6,080 nt of DNA, taken from JBEVMS01 sp040508515 (GTDB taxonomy: Bacteria; Pseudomonadota; Gammaproteobacteria; Xanthomonadales; Rhodanobacteraceae). A program made the translations under genes and the position numbers. This document shows, piece after piece, positions 1 to 5,196 of this stretch. The stretch's first letter is position 1, and every line of letters starts with the position of its first letter. The notes beneath the pieces are model-generated. The model made no database searches, was not told where the DNA came from, and was given only the letters and a program-made list of their open reading frames with translations. Location of the stretch: positions 1 through 6,080 of the forward strand of contig JBEVMS010000139.1 in assembly GCA_040508515.1 (NCBI GenBank), written 5' to 3'.

Positions 1-248
1 ATCCGGCCGAGGCGGCGCAGGCCGGGTTGCGCGAAGGCCTGGTACACGAAGCACTACTGCACGACCATCCGCGGCTGGACGATTACGACGTCTACATGAG
101 CGGTCCGCCGGCGATGATCGATGCCGGCCGGCACTTGTTCGTGGAAGCCGGATTGCCGCCGGAGCGGCTCTACTACGACTCGTTCGAGTACGCGCCAGAC
201 GTGCTGGTGGAGATTCTGCGCCGCCGTGCCGGACTGCTGGGGCGCTAG
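1..248 (+). CDS. C-terminal fragment of FNR-type flavin reductase (AscD / CDP-6-deoxy-delta-3,4-glucoseen reductase-like)
   Basis: The gene enters from the left edge; the first whole codon is at 3 and TAG closes it at 246-248, leaving 81 residues. What remains is the end of the NAD(P)-binding half of a ferredoxin-NADP-reductase-type flavoprotein. The motif YMSGPPAMIDAG (visible residues 31-42) matches the nucleotide-binding CGPP loop of this superfamily, with serine where many members have cysteine. The tail LYYDSFEYAPD has the aromatic C-terminal residues that lie near the flavin. Xanthomonad proteins of this kind are usually annotated as CDP-6-deoxy-delta-3,4-glucoseen reductase and carry an N-terminal 2Fe-2S domain, which here would lie outside the window. 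The likely role is passing electrons from NAD(P)H through flavin and Fe-S to a partner enzyme. The true partner is unknown, and the sugar-reductase name is a homology label only. Confidence 0.8.
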   Translation, partial: PAEAAQAGLREGLVHEALLHDHPRLDDYDVYMSGPPAMIDAGRHLFVEAGLPPERLYYDSFEYAPDVLVEILRRRAGLLGR

Positions 249-256
249 CGCAACCG

Positions 257-282
257 CCGCGCGCGGATTACACGGCGCGCGG
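257..282. terminator. GC-rich hairpin after the reductase stop (possible terminator)
   Basis: An 8-bp perfect inverted repeat, CCGCGCGC (257-264) and GCGCGCGG (275-282), with a 10-nt loop, lies 8 bases after the reductase stop in the gap between two convergent genes. No T-run follows on either strand, so it is not a canonical intrinsic terminator. It may stall polymerase or protect 3' ends, or be a chance product of GC-rich sequence. Confidence 0.35.
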
Positions 283-291
283 GGTGACGCT

Positions 292-311
292 GGCGGCAGG
301 TGAAAGCCGCC
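292..311. terminator. GGCGGC-N8-GCCGCC hairpin in the convergent gap
   Basis: A 6-bp stem (292-297 with 306-311) and 8-nt loop lie between the convergent reductase and rhodanese-like genes, 10 bases past the end of the latter. The position suits a bidirectional terminator, but there is no T-tract. The same stem with the same loop length recurs at 5115-5134 behind hemY. Confidence 0.35.
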
Positions 312-321
312 TCGGCGCGCG

Positions 322-768
322 TTAGTTCTTGCCCTTGCTCAGCGGCAACTGCGCCGCCTGCCAGGCCAGCACGCCGCCGCCCAGGCGGTACACCTTGGTG
401 AAGCCGGCCTTGACCAGGCGCAGCGCGGCCTTGTCGGCGGCGCCGCGGCCGTCCTTGTCCATCACCACCACCGCGAGCTCCTTGGCCTTGGCCAGGTCTT
501 TCTGCTCGGGGTCGAACTGGCTCATCGCCACGTGGCGCGCGCCGGGGATGTGGCCTTTCTCGAAATCGGCATAGGCGGACAGATCGATCATCAGCGGGCT
601 TTCGCGATTGATCAGCAAGGTCAGCCCGGCCGGCGTCAGTTCCTTGTCCTTGCGCAGCAGGATCAACACTTGCAGCACGATGATCGCCAGCACCAGCACG
701 ACGAACAGCGCGGCCAGCGCCAGGTGGTTGTGCAGGAAGACGGGCAGCTTGCTAAGAACATCGTTCAT
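322..768 (-). CDS. Membrane-anchored rhodanese-like protein (YibN type), lacking the catalytic cysteine
   Basis: The protein has 148 residues. A hydrophobic helix at about 15-38 anchors it, probably in the inner membrane with the domain in the cytoplasm. A single rhodanese-like domain follows from about 45 to 145: PLMIDLSAYADFEKGHIPGA (58-77) is the standard rhodanese entry motif, and AGFTKVYRLGGGVLAW (121-136) is the typical C-terminal strand and helix. Overall layout and length match E. coli YibN (about 143 residues, also one N-terminal helix). The active-site loop should read like C-x-x-G-x-R, but here it is MDKDGRG (103-109), and the whole protein contains no cysteine. Sulfur transfer through a persulfide is therefore impossible for this protein alone, and a structural or binding role is more likely. 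The start at 766-768 is preceded by a weak GTGGA Shine-Dalgarno. The YibN neighbours grxC and secB do not adjoin it here. Fold and family are well supported; function is unknown. Confidence 0.85.
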   Translation of the reverse strand: MNDVLSKLPVFLHNHLALAALFVVLVLAIIVLQVLILLRKDKELTPAGLTLLINRESPLMIDLSAYADFEKGHIPGARHVAMSQFDPEQKDLAKAKELAVVVMDKDGRGAADKAALRLVKAGFTKVYRLGGGVLAWQAAQLPLSKGKN

Positions 769-804
769 CGTGATTCCACTTCGCGCAGAAGGGCCCGCGC
801 GGTC

Positions 805-824
805 CGGTTAAACCGTCGATTATA
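805..824 (-). promoter_or_regulatory. Promoter of the rhodanese-like gene: perfect TATAAT with a dyad at the start site
   Basis: On the minus strand a perfect -10 box TATAAT occupies 824 to 819, about 50 bases upstream of the ATG at 768. No good -35 hexamer sits 16-18 bases further upstream, where the sequence is GC-rich. The 11-bp palindrome CGGTT-A-AACCG (805-815) covers the expected transcription start around 812, the position of a repressor operator. The TATAAT is striking in DNA this GC-rich; the operator role is inference. Confidence 0.6.
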
Positions 825-835
825 GGGGCAGCCGG

Positions 836-855
836 CCGCACTGGCGCCAGCGCGG
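836..855. repeat. 20-bp inverted repeat behind the lipoprotein gene
   Basis: The stretch is a dyad centred on CTGGCGCCAG (841-850, perfect). The only imperfect pair is 840/851, which becomes a U-G wobble in minus-strand RNA, giving an 8-bp stem with a GCGC loop. It starts 18 bases past the lipoprotein stop and also covers where a -35 region for the rhodanese-like gene would fall. It could be a terminator (no T-run follows), a protein-binding site, or both. Confidence 0.4.
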
Positions 856-872
856 CGGTTCAGCTCGCCGAT

Positions 873-1292
873 TCAATGCTCAGTGATATCCGGCAGCCCG
901 CTTTCCAGCCACCAGCGTTTTTCGGTGGCGTCGTAGCGCCAGGTCTGCTGATCGACCAGGCTGCGCTCGGTCTGCGTGTTGTTGTTGATCAGGTTCAGAT
1001 GCACGACCTGCTGCACCTGGTCGGGGCCGGCCGGGATCGGTCCGGTGCCGTCGTCGTAGCCGGTCACCCGCACCTGGCTGAAGCGCGCCATGTCCAGTGC
1101 GCTGAGCGGATGCCCCTGGCGCACCTTGGGATCGACGAAGGCCAGCGCGCTCGGGAAGTCGCCCCAGCGCACCGCGCTGGCGTAGGCGGTCAGGGTGGTG
1201 GTCAGCGTATCGCTGCGTTTCTGGGTGGCGCAGCCGGTCAGCGTCAACCCGGCGAGGGTGGCGAGCGCGATGGCGAAACGAGTCATGCGCAT
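873..1292 (-). CDS. Small outer-membrane-type lipoprotein of unknown function
   Basis: The chosen start (1290-1292) gives 139 residues beginning MRMTRFAIALATLAGLTLTGC: a short basic n-region, a hydrophobic core, and a lipobox LTGC with the lipidated cysteine at 21. Alanine at +2 of the mature protein does not call for inner-membrane retention, so outer-membrane sorting is expected. The frame stays open upstream to an ATG at 1442, but that would put 50 non-hydrophobic residues before the signal peptide and overlap the upstream gene, so I reject it. GGGA about 8 bases before 1292 serves as Shine-Dalgarno. The mature part has a helix-like segment TLTAYASAVRWGDFPSALAF (33-52) and a C-terminal sheet-like part rich in Trp (TWRYDATEKRWWLESG), a layout often seen in small NTF2-like lipoproteins; that fold is a guess. 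It lies 46 bases after the hotdog gene and is probably co-transcribed with it. Function unknown. Confidence 0.85.
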   Translation of the reverse strand: MRMTRFAIALATLAGLTLTGCATQKRSDTLTTTLTAYASAVRWGDFPSALAFVDPKVRQGHPLSALDMARFSQVRVTGYDDGTGPIPAGPDQVQQVVHLNLINNNTQTERSLVDQQTWRYDATEKRWWLESGLPDITEH

Positions 1293-1338
1293 AGGTCGAT
1301 TCCCAGGTGGCTGCCGCGCATGGTGCCCGGCTTGTGCT

Positions 1339-1812
1339 TCATTGGCTATGCCGCTTGGCGACGAAGCGCGCCGACAGACTGGCCAGCGGTTCGCCGTCGT
1401 CGCCGGGGACGTGGCATTGCACGTCGATGCGCGCCTTGCCACACGTGTCCAAGTCGGTGAAAAAGCGGGCCCAGTCGGCGCCCTCGGCCAGCGTCGCCTC
1501 GGCGCGGAAGTCGTCCCACACCGGACGCCGGTAGCGGATCGTCGATTCGCCTACGAACACCTCGCAGTGCTCGCCACGCTGGCGCAGCGCCAGCACCACC
1601 AGGCCCCATCCAGCCACCGTCAGCGCGCTGACCAGGGCGCCGCCGAACGCGCAGCCCTTGTCGTTGATATTGGGCGCCAGCGGCAGCGCGAAACTGAGCC
1701 GCTCGCCGTCGTAGTGGTGCAGGCGCAACTGCATCGCGCGGTTGAGCGGAATGTCGGCCAGGATCGAATCGGTCAGCGCCTGGGCCTGCGCGGTAAGTTC
1801 GGCGGGTGTCAT
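1339..1812 (-). CDS. Stand-alone YiiD C-terminal-family hotdog protein (putative thioesterase / MadB-like malonyl-ACP decarboxylase)
   Basis: The protein has 157 residues with the signature of the YiiD_C family (PF09500): LAPNINDKGCAFGGALVSAL (45-64), which leads into the central hotdog helix, then VGESTIRYRRPVWDDFRAEATL (87-108) and a strand ending ARFVAKR. In E. coli YiiD this domain is fused behind an N-acetyltransferase; here it stands alone and fills the whole protein. Such proteins are usually annotated as thioesterases. To my knowledge the family has been shown to include malonyl-ACP decarboxylases (MadA/MadB) that supply acetyl-ACP to start fatty-acid synthesis, and a single-domain member like this fits MadB. 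Substrate here is inferred only. Family members often have Thr where this one has Cys54. The ATG at 1810-1812 lacks a clear Shine-Dalgarno. It is first in a minus-strand unit with the lipoprotein and is divergent from hemD. Confidence 0.82.
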   Translation of the reverse strand: MTPAELTAQAQALTDSILADIPLNRAMQLRLHHYDGERLSFALPLAPNINDKGCAFGGALVSALTVAGWGLVVLALRQRGEHCEVFVGESTIRYRRPVWDDFRAEATLAEGADWARFFTDLDTCGKARIDVQCHVPGDDGEPLASLSARFVAKRHSQ

Positions 1813-1871
1813 GGCGCGGCAGTCTGCCTGCCCGGTGCCGGCAGCGGCAAGCGGCCGTTACACTGCGCGCG
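1813..1871. promoter_or_regulatory. Divergent promoter region between the hotdog gene and hemD
   Basis: The plus strand has the -10-like TACACT (1859-1864), seven bases before the ATG at 1872; the -35 region is poor. On the minus strand TGTAAC (1862 to 1857) is a weak -10 candidate for the hotdog gene and overlaps the plus-strand box, so the two promoters could exclude each other. Four GGCAG/CTGCC half-sites lie at 1818-1822, 1824-1828, 1828-1832 and 1840-1844; the first two form the palindrome GGCAG-T-CTGCC. No factor can be assigned from sequence. Confidence 0.45.
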
Positions 1872-1895
1872 ATGCCCCTCGCCGCCACGCCATGA
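1872..1895 (+). CDS. Seven-codon leader mini-ORF (MPLAATP) overlapping the hemD start by ATGA
   Basis: An ATG at 1872 opens a short frame encoding MPLAATP and ends in TGA at 1893-1895. That TGA shares two bases with the hemD ATG at 1892-1894 (ATGA). The ATG lies exactly where transcription should begin if TACACT (1859-1864) is the -10 box, so it could be translated from a leaderless transcript and hand ribosomes to hemD, which has no Shine-Dalgarno. It may also be chance; a frame of this length is weak evidence on its own. Confidence 0.3.
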   Translation: MPLAATP

Positions 1896-2686
1896 CTCTC
1901 CGACCAAGCGCCGTCGCCGCATCCGGTGACCTCGCCGGGCTGACCGTGGCATTGACCCGGCCGGTCGGCAGCGCCGGCGCCTTGGCGCGACAAGTGCGCG
2001 CACGCGGCGGTCAGGCCCTGCTGCTGCCCGGCTTGTCGCTGCGCGCGGCAGCGGACCCGGCCACCGCGCGGGAACAGTTGCAGCAAGCCTTGCAGGACGA
2101 CGTGCTGATCTTCAGCAGCCCGGCGGCGGTGCATCACGCCGCTCGCTTGTGCCCACTGCGCAGCCACGCCCGCGTGCTGGCGGTGGGACAGAGCACCGCG
2201 CGGGCGCTGCGTCGGCAGGGTCTGAGCCAGGCGCTGGCGCCGTCGCGGCAGGACAGCGAAGGTTTGCTGGACGAACCCACGTTGCAGCAACTGGCCGGGC
2301 GGCGGGTGGCGTTGATTGGCGCGGCCGGTGGGCGCGGTCTGTTGCGCCCGGCGCTGGCGGCGCGAGGTGCATGCGTGCGCGAGGTGTACGTCTACCGACG
2401 TCTGCCGCCGCGGCTGGATCGGCGCCACCGCGATGCCGTACTGACCGTATCCACACCGCTGGTGTTGCTGATTTCCAGCGCTGAGGCGCTGAGTCACCTG
2501 CCGCGACAACTGCCGGCGCCGGCGTGGCAGGCGTTGCTGGGCGCGGTGGTCGTCGTCAGCAGCGAGCGTTTGCGCCAAGCGGCGCAGGCGGCCGGCTTTG
2601 CGCGTGTCGTGCAGGCGCGCTCGGCGCTGAGTGCCGCGATGCTCGATGCGGTCGCCGGGGTGGCCGCCTCCCTTCACGCGCCGTAG
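1892..2686 (+). CDS. hemD: Uroporphyrinogen-III synthase
   Basis: HemD closes hydroxymethylbilane with inversion of ring D to form uroporphyrinogen III in the cytoplasm, the last step common to haem, sirohaem and cobalamin. The 264 residues fit the usual 240-270. The sequence is poorly conserved across the family, but its landmarks are present: GLTVALTRPVGSAGALARQV (16-35) opens domain 1; VLIFSSPAAVHH (71-82), VLAVGQSTARAL (95-106) and DSEGLLD (121-127) mark domain 2; LAGRRVALIGAAGGRGLL (134-151) and VYVYRR (165-170) follow; LLISSAEAL (192-200) and VVSSERL (221-227) finish the fold. The ATG at 1892 is preferred because the family core begins about 13 residues later and the likely promoter lies just upstream; longer in-frame starts would run into the divergent gene. 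No Shine-Dalgarno precedes it. hemC is not upstream, unlike the enterobacterial hemCDXY order, so hemD leads this unit. Confidence 0.93.
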   Translation: MTLRPSAVAASGDLAGLTVALTRPVGSAGALARQVRARGGQALLLPGLSLRAAADPATAREQLQQALQDDVLIFSSPAAVHHAARLCPLRSHARVLAVGQSTARALRRQGLSQALAPSRQDSEGLLDEPTLQQLAGRRVALIGAAGGRGLLRPALAARGACVREVYVYRRLPPRLDRRHRDAVLTVSTPLVLLISSAEALSHLPRQLPAPAWQALLGAVVVVSSERLRQAAQAAGFARVVQARSALSAAMLDAVAGVAASLHAP

Positions 2687-2707
2687 TGCGTACGCCCGCG
2701 GATGGGC

Positions 2708-2723
2708 TGCTAGCATGCGCAGC
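2708..2723 (+). promoter_or_regulatory. Possible internal promoter of hemX (extended -10)
   Basis: TGCTAGCAT (2708-2716) reads as an extended -10 element (TG-n-TAGCAT). It ends seven bases before the chosen hemX ATG at 2724, so transcription would begin at or next to that codon. The same box-to-ATG distance occurs at 1859-1872. Position and spacing support it, but there is no convincing -35, and hemX may simply be read from the hemD transcript. Confidence 0.35.
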
Positions 2724-3839
2724 ATGACCACCGAGCCGATCCATCCCGACAGCGACGCCTCTGCGCGCGCGCGTCCCGAGCCCGCCCCGGCCCACCCGGT
2801 GGCGCCCCTTCGTCCGGCGCCGGCCACTGCACGACGCGGTGGTGGCATGCTGGCGATCGCCGTGCTGCTGGCGCTGGCGGCGCTCGGTGCCAGCGGCTAC
2901 GTCGGCTGGCAGCAATGGCAGCAACAGCGTCAGGTGCGTGCCGACAGTCAAACGCTGAGCGAGGTCCAGGGCCAATTGGCCGCTCTGCAACAAGATCGCG
3001 CGGGCCAGCTTCAACGCCTGGGCGATGCAATCCAGCAAGAACGCTCATTGCGCGAAGAGGTACAAGGGTTGGCCTTACGCGGCCGCGCGCTGGAAGGCGC
3101 GGTGGCCAAGCTGTCCGAGCAGACCTTGTCCACGCACGACGCGATGCTGCTGGATGAGGCCGAGTCGCTGCTGCGCATGGGACAGCAGCGCTATCAGTTG
3201 TTTCACGACGCGGCCGGCGCGGCCAGCGCGCTGGCGTTGGCCGATCAGGCCCTGGCGGCGTTGAACGACAACGCCTATGCCCAGGTGCGGCAGAGCCTCA
3301 AGGCCGAGCGCGCGGCACTGAGCAAGAGCCAGCCGGTGGGCGAACAAACCGCGCTGGCGACACTAAGCCAACTGCGCGATGCGCTTTCCAGCCTGCCGCT
3401 GAAGCCGTTGGACCGACCGGTCGACGCTGGCGCGCCAGGCATCGGGGCGCGCATCCAAGCGGCGCTGGCCGGGGTGATCACGGTGCGTCGTGACAATGGC
3501 GCGCCGCTGGCGGTAGCCGATGCCCGCTTCGCGCGCGAATTGGTCGCGCTGGAACTGGCGCAAGCGCAGGCGGCCTTGCTGGCGCACGATGACACCAGCT
3601 ATGCCGCCGCCATCGCGCGCGCGCAAGCCGGCTTGGCGGCGCAGTTCGATACCGCCGCCGCGCCGGTGGCGGAGGCCACAGCGCAGTTGACGATGTTGGC
3701 CACCCAGCAACCGCATGAGGCGGTGACCCTGGGCGCGACGCTGACCCAACTGCGCAATCTGCGTGCGGTGCATGGGCTGATGCCGAGCGCGTCGGCATCG
3801 GCACCCGCCCCGGCGAGTTCGAGCGCGGTGCGGCCATGA
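2724..3839 (+). CDS. hemX: HemX, inner-membrane protein of the haem gene cluster (putative uroporphyrinogen-III C-methyltransferase)
   Basis: From MTTEPIHPD the protein has 371 residues, close to E. coli HemX (393). Order: a Pro/Ala-rich N-terminal arm (about 1-38), one transmembrane helix (about 42-63, GMLAIAVLLALAALGASGYV), a Gln-rich coiled coil (about 63-135, WQQWQQQRQ onward), the conserved HemX core LDEAESLLRMGQQRYQLF (143-160) and ALADQALAAL (171-180), and a Ser/Ala/Pro tail (355-371). Topology suggests a short cytoplasmic arm and a large periplasmic part. Databases often call HemX a C-methyltransferase, but nothing here resembles the SAM-binding CobA/CysG fold, so I regard that label as unproven. 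An ATG at 2715 in the same frame has a better-placed purine-rich region (GGATGGG); 2724 is chosen because 2715 lies inside the -10-like box. It begins 37 bases after hemD and its TGA (3837-3839) overlaps the hemY ATG, implying translational coupling. Confidence 0.88.
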   Translation: MTTEPIHPDSDASARARPEPAPAHPVAPLRPAPATARRGGGMLAIAVLLALAALGASGYVGWQQWQQQRQVRADSQTLSEVQGQLAALQQDRAGQLQRLGDAIQQERSLREEVQGLALRGRALEGAVAKLSEQTLSTHDAMLLDEAESLLRMGQQRYQLFHDAAGAASALALADQALAALNDNAYAQVRQSLKAERAALSKSQPVGEQTALATLSQLRDALSSLPLKPLDRPVDAGAPGIGARIQAALAGVITVRRDNGAPLAVADARFARELVALELAQAQAALLAHDDTSYAAAIARAQAGLAAQFDTAAAPVAEATAQLTMLATQQPHEAVTLGATLTQLRNLRAVHGLMPSASASAPAPASSSAVRP

Positions 3840-5089
3840 AGCTATGGCGCTGGATTTTTGTGCTGGTGCTGCTGGCTGCCTTAACGGCATTCGGCTGGCA
3901 CTGGCTGGCCGAGGATCCCGGCTACGTATTGCTACGCATGCGCGGGTGGACCGTGGAAACCACGCTGGTGGCGGCAGTGGTGCTGCTTGCGCTGGCCTGG
4001 GCGCTGTTGAGTGGACTGTGGTATCTGGCGCAATGGCCGTTCGGCATGCTCTCGCGGCGTCATCGGCGGCTCAGCTCGCGGCGCCTTGGCGATGGTTTGA
4101 TCGCCCTCACCGAAGGCCGCAACGGCGATGCCGAACGCGATCTCACCCGTGCTGCGCGCCTGCGCGTCTTGCATGCGCCGGCCTTGCTGGCGGCAGCCGA
4201 GGCGGCGGCGCGTCGCGGGGAATTGAAGCGTGCGCTGGAGGCCTTGGATCAGGCCAGCCAGAGCGCTCCGCAGGCGGCGCGGGTGTTGCGCGCGCGCCTG
4301 CTGCGTCGTGATGGCAAGCCGGCCGAAGCGCTGGCGCTACTGGCGCCGGAAGCGGACAACGCCAGCCTGACGCCGGGTGGCTGGCGCGAGCTGGCGCTGG
4401 CCGCGCTGGCCAGCGGCAATCCACGCCGCGCGCGCGAGGCGCTGGCGCCGCTGCAAAAAAGCGGTGCGCTGGGTACCCGCGGGTACGCGGCGTTGGAAGC
4501 GCGGGTGCTGGCCGCCGTGCTGGTGAACGCCAGCGATGCGGTTGCACTCAACGCGGCGTGGTCGCAGTTGAGCAAGGCACAACGGCGGCAGCCGGCGGCG
4601 ATCGATAGCTACGCGCGGCGCGCGGCCGGCTTCGGTGCCGTGCTGCCCGCGATGGACGAAGTGGAATCGGCGCTGCGCCGCGAGTGGTCGCCGCTGCTGA
4701 TCGAAACCTATGGCGCGCTGGGAGAGAACGATCTGGACGCGCGTCTGCATCGGGCGGAAGCCTGGCTGGACGCCCATCCCAATGACGCCGCCTTGCTGCT
4801 CACCCTGGGGCGGATGTGCGTGCGTTTGCAGGTGTGGGGCAAGGCGCGCCAGTACCTGGAGCGCTCGCTGGCGCTGAATCCCACGAGCGGCGCGTGGGAA
4901 GCGCTGGGCGACACCATGGCCGGGCTGGGCGAGCCGCTGCCGGCGCAACGTTGCTACCGAAACGCGTTGGCGATGAGCCGCGGCGAGGCGGTGGTGCTGA
5001 CCGGCGACCAGCAACGTGCGCCGCTGGATACGCGGCCGATCGCCTTGGAGCGGCGCGACCAGCACGGGGTGCCGCGTTTGTCCGATTGA
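3836..5089 (+). CDS. hemY: HemY, inner-membrane TPR protein of the haem cluster
   Basis: The protein has 417 residues, near the usual 390-420. Two transmembrane helices (about 6-22 and 43-66) flank the family signature EDPGYVLLRMRGWTVETTL (26-44). A helical repeat region fills the rest; the clearest TPR-like units are HRAEAWLDAHPNDAALLLTL (305-324) through ARQYLERSLALNP (337-349), then WEALGDTMAGLGEPLPAQRCYRNAL (354-378). The repeats probably face the cytoplasm, as the helices form a hairpin after a short N-terminus. This is the proteobacterial HemY_N/TPR protein, not the Bacillus HemY protoporphyrinogen oxidase; no FAD-binding GxGxxG is present. A role in assembling or coordinating late haem enzymes has been proposed for the family and is not shown here. 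The start overlaps hemX by ATGA, so HemX and HemY are likely made in matched amounts. Confidence 0.92.
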   Translation: MKLWRWIFVLVLLAALTAFGWHWLAEDPGYVLLRMRGWTVETTLVAAVVLLALAWALLSGLWYLAQWPFGMLSRRHRRLSSRRLGDGLIALTEGRNGDAERDLTRAARLRVLHAPALLAAAEAAARRGELKRALEALDQASQSAPQAARVLRARLLRRDGKPAEALALLAPEADNASLTPGGWRELALAALASGNPRRAREALAPLQKSGALGTRGYAALEARVLAAVLVNASDAVALNAAWSQLSKAQRRQPAAIDSYARRAAGFGAVLPAMDEVESALRREWSPLLIETYGALGENDLDARLHRAEAWLDAHPNDAALLLTLGRMCVRLQVWGKARQYLERSLALNPTSGAWEALGDTMAGLGEPLPAQRCYRNALAMSRGEAVVLTGDQQRAPLDTRPIALERRDQHGVPRLSD

Positions 5090-5114
5090 GTGCGGCCGCA
5101 CAAAGCGAGCGATG

Positions 5115-5134
5115 GGCGGCTTGAACTGGCCGCC
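5115..5134 (+). terminator. GGCGGC-N8-GCCGCC hairpin after hemY
   Basis: A 6-bp perfect stem (5115-5120 with 5129-5134) with loop TTGAACTG starts 26 bases after the hemY stop. It is the best candidate for the end of the hemDXY transcript, but the following bases (GAACATCCC) are not T-rich, so termination would be weak or need Rho. Same stem and loop length as 292-311. Confidence 0.4.
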
Positions 5135-5168
5135 GAACATCCCATCTTGGTAGGTCTGTCCCCGGCGC

Positions 5169-5185
5169 CTTGGCGCCTTGCCAAG
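5169..5185 (+). promoter_or_regulatory. Hairpin overlapping the ribosome-binding site of the LLM gene
   Basis: CTTGGC (5169-5174) and GCCAAG (5180-5185) form a perfect 6-bp stem with a 5-nt loop. The right arm includes the first three bases of AAGAG (5183-5187), the only Shine-Dalgarno-like purine run, nine bases before the ATG at 5197. A second CTTGG (5146-5150) could pair with the same CCAAG. In RNA this would hide the ribosome-binding site. No sensor or ligand motif is recognisable. I see no confident promoter elsewhere in the gap 5090-5196. Confidence 0.35.
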
Positions 5186-5196
5186 AGTGTCTGCGC

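Noticed and set aside
1293..1442. A 50-residue upstream extension of the lipoprotein to an ATG at 1442
   Set aside because: It would bury the signal peptide and lipobox inside the protein and overlap the upstream gene in another frame; the start at 1292 has a better ribosome-binding site and a standard signal peptide.
876..1460. A long plus-strand frame opposite the lipoprotein gene
   Set aside because: It is the antisense shadow of a gene with a clear lipobox; its translation resembles no family I know.
1346..2848. A 500-codon open frame on the minus strand across hemD and the hotdog gene
   Set aside because: Its translation is Arg/Gln/Ala-rich low-complexity sequence without a recognisable domain, antisense to well-supported genes. 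Long stop-free antisense frames are usual in high-GC DNA.
2724..3839. HemX as a true SAM-dependent methyltransferase
   Set aside because: No SAM-binding or CobA/CysG-type motifs are visible; the protein is one membrane helix, a coiled coil and a HemX-specific core.
4455..4460. A run of six A in hemY as a programmed slippage or frameshift site
   Set aside because: The codons read CAA AAA AGC, so the run is not in the frame needed for a canonical A-AAA-AAG slip, and hemY continues normally to a full-length C-terminus.
3836..5089. HemY as a protoporphyrinogen oxidase
   Set aside because: It has two N-terminal membrane helices and TPR-like repeats and lacks any FAD-binding motif; only the name is shared with the Bacillus enzyme.
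5121..5148. TTGAAC with CATCTT 16 bases later as the LLM promoter
   Set aside because: The -10 matches only three of six positions and the -35 lies in the loop of the hemY hairpin; too weak to list.
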